Shown one piece after another: positions 8,112 through 16,425 of a DNA stretch of 29,164 nucleotides; the first letter of the stretch is position 1; each line of letters opens with the position of its first letter. This DNA is from an uncultured Rhodocyclaceae bacterium (GTDB lineage Bacteria; Pseudomonadota; Gammaproteobacteria; Burkholderiales; Rhodocyclaceae), in contig URNG01000029.1 of NCBI GenBank assembly GCA_900549295.1, forward strand, positions 1-29,164, given 5' to 3'. The translations under genes were made by a program, and so were the position numbers. The notes beneath the pieces are model-generated. The model was not told the DNA's origin. It did not search any database and saw nothing but the letters and a program-made list of their open reading frames with translations.

Positions 8112-8537
8112 ATGGTTATGACCGTACATTGTGATGTCGTCAGTGCCGAAGAGTCGATCTTCTCCGGAAAGGTGGAGATCGCGGTATTCCCCGGCGAAGC
8201 CGGGGAACTCGGCATCCTGCCGCAACATACGCCGCTGCTCACGCGCATCAAGCCGGGTGCCATTCGTCTGAAGGTGGCCGAGCAAAGTGACTACGAGCTG
8301 GTTTATGTTTCCGGCGGTATGCTGGAAGTGCAGCCGGATATGATTACCGTGCTGGCCGATACCGCGATCCGTGCTCGCGATCTGGACGAAGCCAAGGCGC
8401 TGGAAGCCAAGAAGCGTGCTGAGGAGGCGCTGGCCAACCGCCAGGCCGAGATGGATTACGCTGCGGCGCAAGCCGAACTGGCCGAAGCCATCGCCCAGTT
8501 GCAGACCATTCAGCGCCTGCGCAAGCACACGCACTGA
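8112..8537 (+). CDS. atpC: F0F1 ATP synthase subunit epsilon, 141 aa
   Basis: Epsilon subunit, which binds gamma and the c-ring and can inhibit ATP hydrolysis. The N-terminal beta-sandwich (about residues 1-86) contains the conserved PGEAGELGILPQHTPLLT. The C-terminal helical hairpin (about 90-138, rich in Ala, Glu and Arg) is full length, so the inhibitory helices are present. AGGAG lies about seven bases before ATG 8112. It is the last gene of the operon and is followed by a hairpin terminator. Confidence 0.99.
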   Translation: MVMTVHCDVVSAEESIFSGKVEIAVFPGEAGELGILPQHTPLLTRIKPGAIRLKVAEQSDYELVYVSGGMLEVQPDMITVLADTAIRARDLDEAKALEAKKRAEEALANRQAEMDYAAAQAELAEAIAQLQTIQRLRKHTH

Positions 8538-8561
8538 AATTAATTGGTGGAGTAGCATACA

Positions 8562-8587
8562 AAAAAGCAGCCGCAAGGCTGCTTTTT
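8562..8587. terminator. Bidirectional intrinsic terminator between the atp operon and ubiJ
   Basis: A perfect inverted repeat has the 11-base arm AAAAAGCAGCC (8562-8572), loop GCAA, and arm GGCTGCTTTTT (8577-8587). The GCAA tetraloop and GC stem flanked by A and T runs make it an intrinsic terminator on both strands. It ends the plus-strand atp operon 25 bases after atpC and the minus-strand ubi cluster 20 bases after ubiJ. Confidence 0.93.
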
Positions 8588-8606
8588 CAATGGGCGAAAG
8601 GAAAGC

Positions 8607-9185
8607 TCAGCCTGCGAGTCGCTCCAATCGGTGCTCCAGTCGGCTAAGTTCCTGTTCCAGGGTTTTGCGAGCTGCTGTGAAATCGGCGAAATCCGAGGGA
8701 TGTAAAGTCAGCCCGGCTTCGTGTATCAGATATTCGGCCAGATTGTCGAGGCTACGCTCAGCCGCATCGCGTGTCTGTGCAAGGCTCTGACGGGCAAACT
8801 GGTCCAGGCGGCGGGCAGGAATGTCGCCGATGAAGCGGGCCAGATCGGCTTCGCTGTCCCAGCGCAAATTGCGCAGGACAAAGGCGAGCGCCTCGGCCAA
8901 CTCGGCGCGGCCACTCAGATGGGCGCTGGCAAACAGGCTTTGGCGGTCGTTCAACAATAGCGCGATGAACTCGGTCGGCAACTCGATGGTGACGTCAGGC
9001 GCGGCGTGGGGGTCCGTCGGCTGGAGTTCACCATTCGCGCCAATGGCGAGAACAAACGAGGCGTTGTTCGAGGCGCGTAGCAGTACCGTATTGCCTGCAT
9101 GCTGCGCGAGCCGAACCGTCGCCCAGCTGTTCTGGCGCAGCAGGTGATTGATGGGGAGCAGGAAGAAACGATGCAAGGCGTGCAT
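8607..9185 (-). CDS. ubiJ: Ubiquinone biosynthesis accessory factor UbiJ, SCP2-type, 192 aa
   Basis: SCP2-like lipid-binding protein that, with UbiK, supports the hydroxylation and methylation steps of ubiquinone synthesis in E. coli. The N-terminal half (about residues 1-105) has the SCP2-type pattern with PDVTIELPTEFIALLLN and HLSGRAELAEALAFVLRNL. The following WDSEADLARFIGDIPARRL and the C-terminal charged coiled-coil helix (TLEQELSRLEHRLERL) match the UbiJ family. I chose ATG 9185 because it lies four bases after the ubiE stop; a longer in-frame start at 9227 runs into ubiE. The ubiB gene that often follows ubiE-ubiJ is not here. Confidence 0.88.
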   Translation of the reverse strand: MHALHRFFLLPINHLLRQNSWATVRLAQHAGNTVLLRASNNASFVLAIGANGELQPTDPHAAPDVTIELPTEFIALLLNDRQSLFASAHLSGRAELAEALAFVLRNLRWDSEADLARFIGDIPARRLDQFARQSLAQTRDAAERSLDNLAEYLIHEAGLTLHPSDFADFTAARKTLEQELSRLEHRLERLAG

Positions 9186-9189
9186 CGGC

Positions 9190-9933
9190 TCAGAGTTTGT
9201 AGCCGCGATGCAGCGCGACCACGCCAAAAGTCATGTTGAAGTATTCGACACGCGACAAACCCGCGTTTTCCATCATGCCTTTCAGGGTTTCCTGATCGGG
9301 GTGCACGCGGATGGATTCGGAGAGATAGCGGTAGCTGTCCGGATCGCGGGTAACCAGGCCGCCGATGCGCGGAATGATCTGGAAGGAGTAAAAATCGTAG
9401 AAGGGCGCGAGCGGTTTCCACACCTGTGAAAACTCCAGCACCATCAGGCAGCCGCCCGGGCGCAGCACGCGGGTCATCTCGCGCAGGGCGGAATCCTTGT
9501 GCGTCATGTTGCGCAGGCCGAAAGCCACGGTAACGCAGTCGAACCAGCCGTCCGGGAAAGGCAGCTTCTCGGCATCGCACTGCGCCACCGGCAGCATGTA
9601 GCCCTTGTTGATGAGTCGGTCGCGGCCATGCGCCAGCATGGCGTTGTTGATGTCGGTGAGCCAGACTTGCCCGCTCTTGCCGACGCGCTTGGCAAAAGCG
9701 AGCGACAAATCGCCGGTGCCGCCCGCCACGTCGAGCACGCGCGAACCTTCGCGCACGCCGCTGCGGGCGATGGTAAACGCCTTCCACAGGCGATGCATGC
9801 CGCCCGACATCAGGTCGTTCATCAGATCGTAACGGCCAGCGACCGAATCGAACACGTCGCGCACGCGGCGCGCCTTTTCCTGCTCGGCGACGGTTTCGTA
9901 GCCGAAATGGGTGGTTTTTTCTTGATGATTCAT
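9190..9933 (-). CDS. ubiE: Ubiquinone/menaquinone C-methyltransferase UbiE, 247 aa
   Basis: SAM-dependent C-methyltransferase of the ubiquinone pathway (and menaquinone pathway, where present). SAM-binding motif I is VLDVAGGTGDLSLAFA. UbiE signatures are YDLMNDLMSGGMHRLWK near the N-terminus and VAFGLRNMTHKDSALREM, with RVLRPGGCLMVLEFS after it. Length is typical. It lies four bases after the DUF971 gene and four bases before ubiJ, so all three are probably one transcript. Confidence 0.98.
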   Translation of the reverse strand: MNHQEKTTHFGYETVAEQEKARRVRDVFDSVAGRYDLMNDLMSGGMHRLWKAFTIARSGVREGSRVLDVAGGTGDLSLAFAKRVGKSGQVWLTDINNAMLAHGRDRLINKGYMLPVAQCDAEKLPFPDGWFDCVTVAFGLRNMTHKDSALREMTRVLRPGGCLMVLEFSQVWKPLAPFYDFYSFQIIPRIGGLVTRDPDSYRYLSESIRVHPDQETLKGMMENAGLSRVEYFNMTFGVVALHRGYKL

Positions 9934-9937
9934 GGGT

Positions 9938-10348
9938 TCAGTGATGCGCGCCGCAGCCGGCGGGTTGAAAGCGGGGAGTGTCGTCGACGTCGCGGGAAGC
10001 GCCGCGAGCAGCGAGTAATTTCAGGTACTGCGCCCACAATTCGTCGTGATGCACGGCAAGGTTGTAGAGCAATTCCCAGGGGTACAAACCACTGTCGTGG
10101 CCATCGGAAAAAACGAGTTTCAGGGCGTAGGTGCCGACCGGCTCGACGGCCAGCAGGTCGACGTTGCGTTTGCCGGTTTGCAGGGTTTCCTGGCCCGGGC
10201 CGTGTCCACGTGCTTCGGCAGAGGGCGTGCAGACGCGCAGATACTCGAAATCGAGCCGATAGCACTCGCCGTTTGCGTACTGCAGTTCGAGAACGCGGCT
10301 CTTGGTCAGCAAGCGGACGGATTCCGGAAGCGGAATGGGTGAGGTCAT
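9938..10348 (-). CDS. DUF971 family protein, 136 aa
   Basis: Small protein of the DUF971 family, related to the N-terminal domain of gamma-butyrobetaine hydroxylase. Its biochemical role is not established. Family features are the opening LLTKSRVLELQYANGECYRL, the FEYLRVCTPSAEARGH segment, and FSDGHDSGLYPWELLYNL. The C-terminus ends in Gly-Cys-Gly-Ala-His-His, which could bind a metal, but that is speculative. It sits directly before ubiE, a common arrangement in betaproteobacteria, suggesting a link to respiration or quinone metabolism. GGAG lies upstream of ATG 10348. Confidence 0.88.
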   Translation of the reverse strand: MTSPIPLPESVRLLTKSRVLELQYANGECYRLDFEYLRVCTPSAEARGHGPGQETLQTGKRNVDLLAVEPVGTYALKLVFSDGHDSGLYPWELLYNLAVHHDELWAQYLKLLAARGASRDVDDTPRFQPAGCGAHH

Positions 10349-10396
10349 GGCAGTCTCCAGGAAGCGTGGGAGTCTACCGCGAACGCAGGTGGCTTG

Positions 10397-11998
10397 TCAC
10401 AAATCGACGACGCTGATCCGTTCGAAATCGATTTGCCGCCGCAGGATGCGGTGCATGCGCACGCGCCGCGAGCGGTCGTCGATGAAGAGTTCGATTTCGC
10501 GTCCGGTGCGATATTGGCCGGCAGGCAAGATGATGGATTCGTCTTCGGTTTGCGGGCTGGGGGGCAACAGAAAAGCGGGGCCGAAACGTGCAAGGTTGGC
10601 AACGTTTGGATCGACGATGCGGTAAGGCACGCCGCGCGGGATGCCGGGCAGGATGGAGAGGCCGGCCACCAGACTCCCGGATTCTTCCTGCATGAGCCAG
10701 GTGGCGAAGGCCAGCAGGTATTTATTGCCGTCATGCGGGCGCACCGCGACCAACTGGCCGTGCGAGAGGCGCTGCCCGCTTTCTTGACGTATCAGCCGGA
10801 AGCCTGTCGCGGATTGGTTGATGACTTCCCAGGTTTCGTGCGGGAATTCCGCCTGCGGGCGGATGGTGAGCGCCTGCGCCGGATCGACCTGATCGCGGAA
10901 GGTGTACAGGGTGTCGAAATCGGCACGGCTGTAGGCGCTGGCCGTGTCGGGCTGCTCGAAAGCGTGGTTTTCGAGGTGGTAGTAAATTGCCTCAAAGCCC
11001 GTGGCGACGCGAACTGCGCCGCTGCTTGGAAAGCGCCGGAAACGACGCGGAGAAGCGGCCTGCGACCAGGGGCGCAAAAGCTGTTCGAGCAGCTTGCCGA
11101 CCCGGCTTGCGTTTTCGTCGCCCAGGCCCAGCTCCTCCGGGGAGATGCGCTGGCGCAACTGCCCCATGGTTTGCTGAATCTGGAGATGCAGACGCTGGGT
11201 GTCGAGATGCCGGGCATCTCTTGCCGGGCCGTCGAGCGTGACGCTGGGATGCAAGGCCTGATCCTGCAGCAGCTCGACGATGTAGGGCGGCAATTCGTTG
11301 TCGCCGTTGAGGGGGGAGATGGAAACCAGCGGCGCCCACATCCAGGCCCAGCGGCGCAGCAGGTTGAGGTTGCGCACGCTGTGGCTGTAGGGGCTGGCGA
11401 TGTCGATCAGCAGCAGGGAAATGTAGGCGGCGGCGCAATGCGTGGCGTGCACCGAGTTTTCCAGCGGATCGGTGAGCGGCGTGTAGGCGATGTGCCACTC
11501 CTCGGCGCTGGCGTAGTAGCCATGCAACTCCAGCCAGATGCCGACAGGCTGCTCGCGGCGGGCGCGGTAATGTTCGATCAGGATCAGGCCGCTGTAATAG
11601 ATGCAGCGGTACAGGATGGTCGCCATCAACTTGAGGAAAACCGGGTCTTCCGGAGCCGGGCGAACCAGGCTGGCGCACAGGCCGTAGGCGCGGCACATCT
11701 TCTGCCAGCTGGTCGTTACCGACCTGAAAGCCGCTTCTTCATCGCCAGCCAGCGGCACCATTTTGTTGTGATAGCGGCGGGCGAGTTCTTCGTTGATGAA
11801 ACACAAGGGCGCGCGAAGGGCTTCCAGCAGTTCGAGCAGGGCGCCTGATTCGGGCGGATTTTGCAGCAGTGCGTCGAGAAAGGCCGCAAGTTGCCGTTCG
11901 GCTACGGCCAGGTTGATGAGTTTGACGCCAGCAAGGTAGTCGAGGCCGAAATCGAGGGTGATCTGCGCGGGAAAATTCAGAAAATTCTGCTCGGTCAT
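10397..11998 (-). CDS. Uncharacterised 533 aa protein with a PilZ-like C-terminal region
   Basis: I do not recognise a named gene. Residues about 1-300 are mainly helical with no transmembrane segment or signal peptide and many aromatic residues (RCIYYSGLILIEHY, RRWAWMWAPL). The C-terminal half carries RRFRRFPSSGAVRV (residues 318-331) and INQSATGF (393-400). Together these resemble the RxxxR and (D/N)xSxxG c-di-GMP contacts of PilZ domains, but are spaced about 70 residues apart, wider than usual. The final 60 residues are rich in Arg and beta-like. The ATG overlaps the HIT gene stop (ATGA), so the two are translationally coupled. A cytoplasmic c-di-GMP-responsive role is an inference; it could also be a degenerate PilZ fold that no longer binds the nucleotide. 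Confidence 0.7.
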   Translation of the reverse strand: MTEQNFLNFPAQITLDFGLDYLAGVKLINLAVAERQLAAFLDALLQNPPESGALLELLEALRAPLCFINEELARRYHNKMVPLAGDEEAAFRSVTTSWQKMCRAYGLCASLVRPAPEDPVFLKLMATILYRCIYYSGLILIEHYRARREQPVGIWLELHGYYASAEEWHIAYTPLTDPLENSVHATHCAAAYISLLLIDIASPYSHSVRNLNLLRRWAWMWAPLVSISPLNGDNELPPYIVELLQDQALHPSVTLDGPARDARHLDTQRLHLQIQQTMGQLRQRISPEELGLGDENASRVGKLLEQLLRPWSQAASPRRFRRFPSSGAVRVATGFEAIYYHLENHAFEQPDTASAYSRADFDTLYTFRDQVDPAQALTIRPQAEFPHETWEVINQSATGFRLIRQESGQRLSHGQLVAVRPHDGNKYLLAFATWLMQEESGSLVAGLSILPGIPRGVPYRIVDPNVANLARFGPAFLLPPSPQTEDESIILPAGQYRTGREIELFIDDRSRRVRMHRILRRQIDFERISVVDL

Positions 11999-12432
11999 GC
12001 GTGTGCTCCACTCCCCAGATAATGGGCGATGCGCGCGGCCAGTACCTCGTCGGCGACGGCAACGGGCGGCGTATTTCCCGGACGCTGGCGCGTGCCCCAG
12101 ATGGGTTCGGGAAACCAGGGGTCGTCCCGCCAGCGGCAAATAATATGCCAGTGTAAATGTGGAACGACATTCCCGAAAGATGCAAGATTGATTTTATCGG
12201 GCCGATAACAGGCGCGCAGCGCATTTTCTACGGCAAATACAACAGCCATCAGCGTGTTGCGCTCTGCCGTGGCGAGATCGCTCATTTCAGCGACGTGCGC
12301 CTGCCAGATCACGCGGCAGAAGCCGGTAAGCTCGGTGTCGGCCACGCGCACGATGCGGTACTGCGGCGTTTCCAGCAATGGCACCCCGCCGCAGTCATGG
12401 CAGAGGGGGCAGTTGCTGGCGTCGGTGTGCAT
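11995..12432 (-). CDS. HIT family protein, 145 aa
   Basis: Histidine-triad nucleotide hydrolase or transferase. The motif is PHLHWHIICR with His92, His94 and His96. Residues 8-14 hold Cys-x2-Cys-x2-Cys (CPLCHDC), a zinc-knuckle-like opening seen in a subset of HIT proteins. The substrate cannot be told from sequence; Hint-like and Ap4A-hydrolase-like members act on phosphoramidates or dinucleoside polyphosphates. I chose ATG 12432, which lies 22 bases after the upstream oxidoreductase stop; longer in-frame starts would overlap that gene. It is coupled by a 4-base overlap to the PilZ-like gene. Confidence 0.93.
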   Translation of the reverse strand: MHTDASNCPLCHDCGGVPLLETPQYRIVRVADTELTGFCRVIWQAHVAEMSDLATAERNTLMAVVFAVENALRACYRPDKINLASFGNVVPHLHWHIICRWRDDPWFPEPIWGTRQRPGNTPPVAVADEVLAARIAHYLGSGAHA

Positions 12433-12454
12433 GGGCGCGATGTGCAGGGTGGAT

Positions 12455-15400
12455 TCAGAGCAGGATGCGTTCGATACCGCCGCCGTTGGCCTTGCCGACG
12501 TAATCGGCCATCCAGTTTTCGCCGAGGAGATATTTGGCCAGCTCGACCACGATGTAATCGGCCCGGGTGCCGGCATCGTCGTCATAGCGCGACAGGCCTT
12601 GCAGGCAGGCCGGACAACTGGTGAGGATTTTGACATCGCCGGCAAATCCGTCGGAACGCTGGGCGGCAACGCCTTTTTCGATTTCTTCCTGCTTGCGGAA
12701 CTTGACCTGGGTGGCCACGTCCGGGCGGGCGTAGGCGAAGGAGCCGGAATCGCCGCAACAGCGATCCGACAGCGGCACGGTCTGGCCCATCAGGGTCTTG
12801 GTGACGGTGGCCGAGGGGTGTACCTTGATCGGCGTATGGCAGGGTTCGTGGTAGAGGTAGCGCACGCCATCGATGCCTTCCAGCTTGACGCCCTTTTCCA
12901 TCAGGTATTCGTGGATGTCGAGCAGGCGGCAGCCGGGGAAGATCTTCTCGAACTGGTAGGTTTCCAGTTGATCGAGACAGGTGCCGCAGGAAACGATTAC
13001 CGTCTTGATGTCGAGATAATTGAGCGTCGTCGCCACGCGATGAAAGAGGACGCGGTTATCGGTGCTGATCTTGTGCGCCAGCTCGCTGTTGCCCGAGGCG
13101 TTCTGCGGATAGCCGCAACACAGGTAGCCGGGCGGCAGCACGGTGGTGACGCCCAGGTCGTAGAGCATGGCTTGCGTCGCCAGTCCGACTTGCGAGAAGA
13201 GGCGCTCCGAACCGCAACCGGGGAAGTAGAACACGGCATCCGACTCGTCCGTGGTCTTTTTCGGATTGCGGATGACCGGGATTACCTTATCGTCCTCGAT
13301 GTCGAGCAGCGCGCGCGAGGTGCGCTTGGGCAGGTTGCCCGGCATGGGCCGGTTGAGGAAGTGGATGACCTGCGTCTTGACCGAGGGCGCGCCGACGGTG
13401 GCGGGCGGATGGCGGCGCGTTTCCTGAGTCAGCTTGAGCGCCTTGGCGGCCCTGTAGGCCAGCCGCTGCGCCTTGAAGCCGAAGCGCATCATGCCGGCGC
13501 GCATCAGCTTGATGGTGGTCGGGTCTTTCAGGTTGAGATAGGTCATGGCCGCGGCTGTGCCGGGACTGAAGCGCTTCTTGCCCTGTTTTCTCAGGAAGTT
13601 GCGCATGGCGACGGAAACGTCGCCGAAGTCGATGTCGACCGGGCAGGGTTTGACGCAGCGGTGGCAGATGGTGCAGTGGTCGGCCACGTCGTTGAATTCG
13701 CTGAAATGCTGCAGCGAGATGCCGCGCCGGGTCTGCTCCTCGTAGAGGAAGGCCTCGATCAATAGCGACGTGGCGAGAATCTTGTTGCGCGGGCTGTAGA
13801 GCAGGTTGGCGCGCGGCACGTGGGTGGAGCATACGGGTTTGCATTTGCCGCAGCGCAGGCAGTCCTTGATCATGTCGGAAATCTTGCCGATTTCGGATTG
13901 TTCCATGATGAGCGATTCGCTGCCGAGCAGCGAGAAGGACGGCGTGTAGGCGTTGCGCAGATCGCCTTCGGGCAGCAGCTTGCCCTTGTTGAAATGGCCG
14001 TTGGGATCGACCTTCTGCTTGTAGGCGCGGAAGGGGCCGATTTCGTTTTCGGCGAGAAATTCCAGCTTGGTGATGCCGATGCCGTGCTCGCCGGAAATTA
14101 CACCGTCGAGCGCGCGCGCCAGATGCATGATGCGCTCCACCGTCTTGTTGGCGGTGTGCAGCATCTCGTAATCGTCGGAATTCACCGGCAGGTTGGTGTG
14201 CACGTTGCCGTCGCCGGCGTGCATGTGCAGCGCCACGAAAACGCGCCCGCGCAGCACTTCCTGCTGCACGGCGGCCATTTTTTCCGAAAGCGGGCGGTAG
14301 ATCGTGCCGTTGAAGATGTTGTCGAGCGGCTCCTTCAGTTCCTTCTTCCAGGAAGCGCGCACCGAATAATCCTGCAAGCGGTGAAAGAGCGTCGGATTCG
14401 CCGCCCGGTTGCTGAGTTCGCCGGCGGCGATGCCGAATTCGGCAAAGCGGTTTTCCGCCTCGGAAAGCGGCAGGTCGAGATTGTCGAGCAGCCACTGCCA
14501 GCGCGCACGCACGCCAGCCACGTGCTCCAGCGCCCGCTCGCGCCGGTCGCCGAGCAGGGTTTCCTTGTCCAGCTTGGTGTCGCCGGCGTTGATCGGCAGT
14601 TCGCCGGAGAAGAATTGCGTCAGCGCGTCGCACAGCTTGAGCTTGTTTTGCAGCGACAGCTCGATGTTGAAACGCTCGATGCCGTCGCAGTAATCGCCCA
14701 TGCGCGGCAGCGGAATCACCACGTCCTCATTGAGCTTGAAGGCGTTGGTGTGGCGCGAGATGGCGGCGGTGCGCGAACGGTCGAGCCAGAATTTCTTGCG
14801 CGTTTCCGGCGTTACCGCGATGAAACCCTCGGAGCCGCGCACGTTGGTCATGCGCACGACTTCGGAAGCGGCGTGCATGACGGCGGCTTCGTCGTGGCCG
14901 ACGATGTCGCCGATCAGCACCATCTTCGGCCTGCCGTGCCGCTTGGCCTTGGTGGCGTAGCCGACGGCCTTGACGTAGCGCTCGTCCAGATGTTCCAGGC
15001 CGGCTAGTTGCACGCCCGCCGCGTGCCCCGCGCCGCCCGGCTTGAAGTAATCGGTGATTTCGACGATGGACGGCACCGCCTCGCGCACTTGACCGAAGAA
15101 TTCGAGACAGACGGTGCGCGTCACCGGCGGCATCTTGTGCAGCACCCAGCGGGCGGCGACGATGATGCCGTCGGTGCCTTCCTTCTGCACGCCGGGAATG
15201 CCGCCGAGGAACTTGTCGGTCACGTCCTTGCCCAGCCCGATCTTGCGGCAGGCGGCGCCGGGCATGACCAGAATTTCCTCGCCGAGCGGCTTCTTGCCGG
15301 AGGGGTCGAAGCGTTTGACGCGGAACTCGACGTTTTCCTGCTCGTGAATCTTGCCGTAGTTGTGCTTGACGCGCTCCACTTCCAGCCAGTTGCCGTCCGG

Positions 15401-16330
15401 ATCGACCATCTTCCACCAGGCCAGATTGTCGAGCGCCGTGCCCCACAGCACGGCCTTCTTGCCGCCGGCGTTCATGGCGATGTTGCCGCCGATGCAGGAG
15501 GCGGAAGCCGAAGTCGGGTCGACCGCGAACACCCGTCCCGCCGCCGCCGCGGCTTCCGACACGCGCTCGGTGACGACGCCCGCGCCGGTGCGGATGGTGG
15601 CGTACGGCGTCTCGTGGCCGGCCAGCACCAGTTCCTCGACCGGGCCGAGGTCGATCAGTTTTTCGGTGTTGATGACTACCGAATATGCCGTCAGCGGCAC
15701 CGCGCCGCCGGTATAGCCGGTGCCGCCGCCGCGCGGAATGATGGTCAGGCCGGCTTCGATGCAGCCGCGCACGAGATGGCCGATTTCCTCCTCGGTATCC
15801 GGGTAGAGGACGACGAAGGGGTATTCCACCCGCCAGTCGGTCGCGTCGGTGACGTGCGAAACGCGGGCCAGCCCGTCGAAGGCGATGTTGTCGCGGCGCG
15901 TGTGCTTGCCGAGAATCTTCAGCACCTTGCGCCGCAGTTCCTGCGTTTCGGTGAAGCGTGCGGCGAAGCGGACGATGGCATCTTCCGCTGCTACCACCAG
16001 TCGCTTGACCTTGGCCGAGCGCACCGGATCTTCCTTCTCGCGCTCGATGCGGCGTTTTTCCACTTCGCGCAGGCGATGGCGCAAGGCTTCGATCAGCGCT
16101 TCGCGCCGCTCGCGGTTGGCGAGCAGATCGTCTTCCAGATAAGGATTGCGCTGTACCACCCACATGTCGCCCAGCACTTCGTACAGCATGCGCGCCGAGC
16201 GCCCGGTGATGCGCTCGCTGCGCAATTCGTCGAGCACTTTCCACAGCTCGCTGCCGAGCAGCCGGATGACGATCTCGCGATCGGAGAAGGACGTGTAGTT
16301 GTAAGGAATTTCGCGCAGGCGGGCGGTCAT
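12455..16330 (-). CDS. Giant FAD-linked oxidase/iron-sulfur/CCG-domain oxidoreductase (DUF3683), 1291 aa
   Basis: Fused oxidoreductase related to D-lactate/glycolate dehydrogenases. Order: an N-terminal DUF3683-like region (about 1-155); an FAD-binding PCMH-type domain with PRGGGTGYTGGAVPL (about 199-213) and SCIGGNIAMNAGGKKAV; an FAD-oxidase C-terminal domain with MHAGDGNVHTN (about 703-713) and GEHGIG (747-752); two 4Fe-4S clusters (Cys824/827/830/834 and Cys886/889/892/896); then two CCG repeats (CCGYPQNASGN about 1071, CCGDSGSFAYARPD about 1191) as in GlpC, LutA and heterodisulfide reductase. No signal peptide is visible, so it probably feeds electrons from a 2-hydroxy acid into the quinone pool from the cytoplasmic side. 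The substrate is unknown. I chose ATG 16330; an in-frame TTG at 16354 is possible. Confidence 0.93.
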   Translation of the reverse strand: MTARLREIPYNYTSFSDREIVIRLLGSELWKVLDELRSERITGRSARMLYEVLGDMWVVQRNPYLEDDLLANRERREALIEALRHRLREVEKRRIEREKEDPVRSAKVKRLVVAAEDAIVRFAARFTETQELRRKVLKILGKHTRRDNIAFDGLARVSHVTDATDWRVEYPFVVLYPDTEEEIGHLVRGCIEAGLTIIPRGGGTGYTGGAVPLTAYSVVINTEKLIDLGPVEELVLAGHETPYATIRTGAGVVTERVSEAAAAAGRVFAVDPTSASASCIGGNIAMNAGGKKAVLWGTALDNLAWWKMVDPDGNWLEVERVKHNYGKIHEQENVEFRVKRFDPSGKKPLGEEILVMPGAACRKIGLGKDVTDKFLGGIPGVQKEGTDGIIVAARWVLHKMPPVTRTVCLEFFGQVREAVPSIVEITDYFKPGGAGHAAGVQLAGLEHLDERYVKAVGYATKAKRHGRPKMVLIGDIVGHDEAAVMHAASEVVRMTNVRGSEGFIAVTPETRKKFWLDRSRTAAISRHTNAFKLNEDVVIPLPRMGDYCDGIERFNIELSLQNKLKLCDALTQFFSGELPINAGDTKLDKETLLGDRRERALEHVAGVRARWQWLLDNLDLPLSEAENRFAEFGIAAGELSNRAANPTLFHRLQDYSVRASWKKELKEPLDNIFNGTIYRPLSEKMAAVQQEVLRGRVFVALHMHAGDGNVHTNLPVNSDDYEMLHTANKTVERIMHLARALDGVISGEHGIGITKLEFLAENEIGPFRAYKQKVDPNGHFNKGKLLPEGDLRNAYTPSFSLLGSESLIMEQSEIGKISDMIKDCLRCGKCKPVCSTHVPRANLLYSPRNKILATSLLIEAFLYEEQTRRGISLQHFSEFNDVADHCTICHRCVKPCPVDIDFGDVSVAMRNFLRKQGKKRFSPGTAAAMTYLNLKDPTTIKLMRAGMMRFGFKAQRLAYRAAKALKLTQETRRHPPATVGAPSVKTQVIHFLNRPMPGNLPKRTSRALLDIEDDKVIPVIRNPKKTTDESDAVFYFPGCGSERLFSQVGLATQAMLYDLGVTTVLPPGYLCCGYPQNASGNSELAHKISTDNRVLFHRVATTLNYLDIKTVIVSCGTCLDQLETYQFEKIFPGCRLLDIHEYLMEKGVKLEGIDGVRYLYHEPCHTPIKVHPSATVTKTLMGQTVPLSDRCCGDSGSFAYARPDVATQVKFRKQEEIEKGVAAQRSDGFAGDVKILTSCPACLQGLSRYDDDAGTRADYIVVELAKYLLGENWMADYVGKANGGGIERILL

Positions 16331-16425
16331 GGGAAGGCAACCGGAATCTGTCAAGGGATGGATTTTAGCGTATTGCAGCGCAACACGCGGCCCCGGTAGA
16401 CCGTGACGGCGCGGATCGGTTCAGA

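Noticed and set aside
6662..8263. A 533-codon minus-strand frame opposite atpD
   Set aside because: Same reason: a codon-bias shadow of a certain gene.
12433..12669. N-terminal extension of the HIT protein from an upstream in-frame start
   Set aside because: It would overlap the 3' end of the oxidoreductase by over 200 bases, and the extension is low complexity; ATG 12432 gives a normal HIT protein.
12254..16399. Several 400-500 codon plus-strand frames opposite the FAD/Fe-S oxidoreductase
   Set aside because: The minus-strand protein has complete FAD, 4Fe-4S and CCG motifs; the plus-strand products show no domain.
16331..16425. TAAAAT -10-like box on the minus strand before the FAD/Fe-S gene
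   Set aside because: No acceptable -35 hexamer at 16-18 bases. The gene may be read from mltA, so I did not call a promoter.
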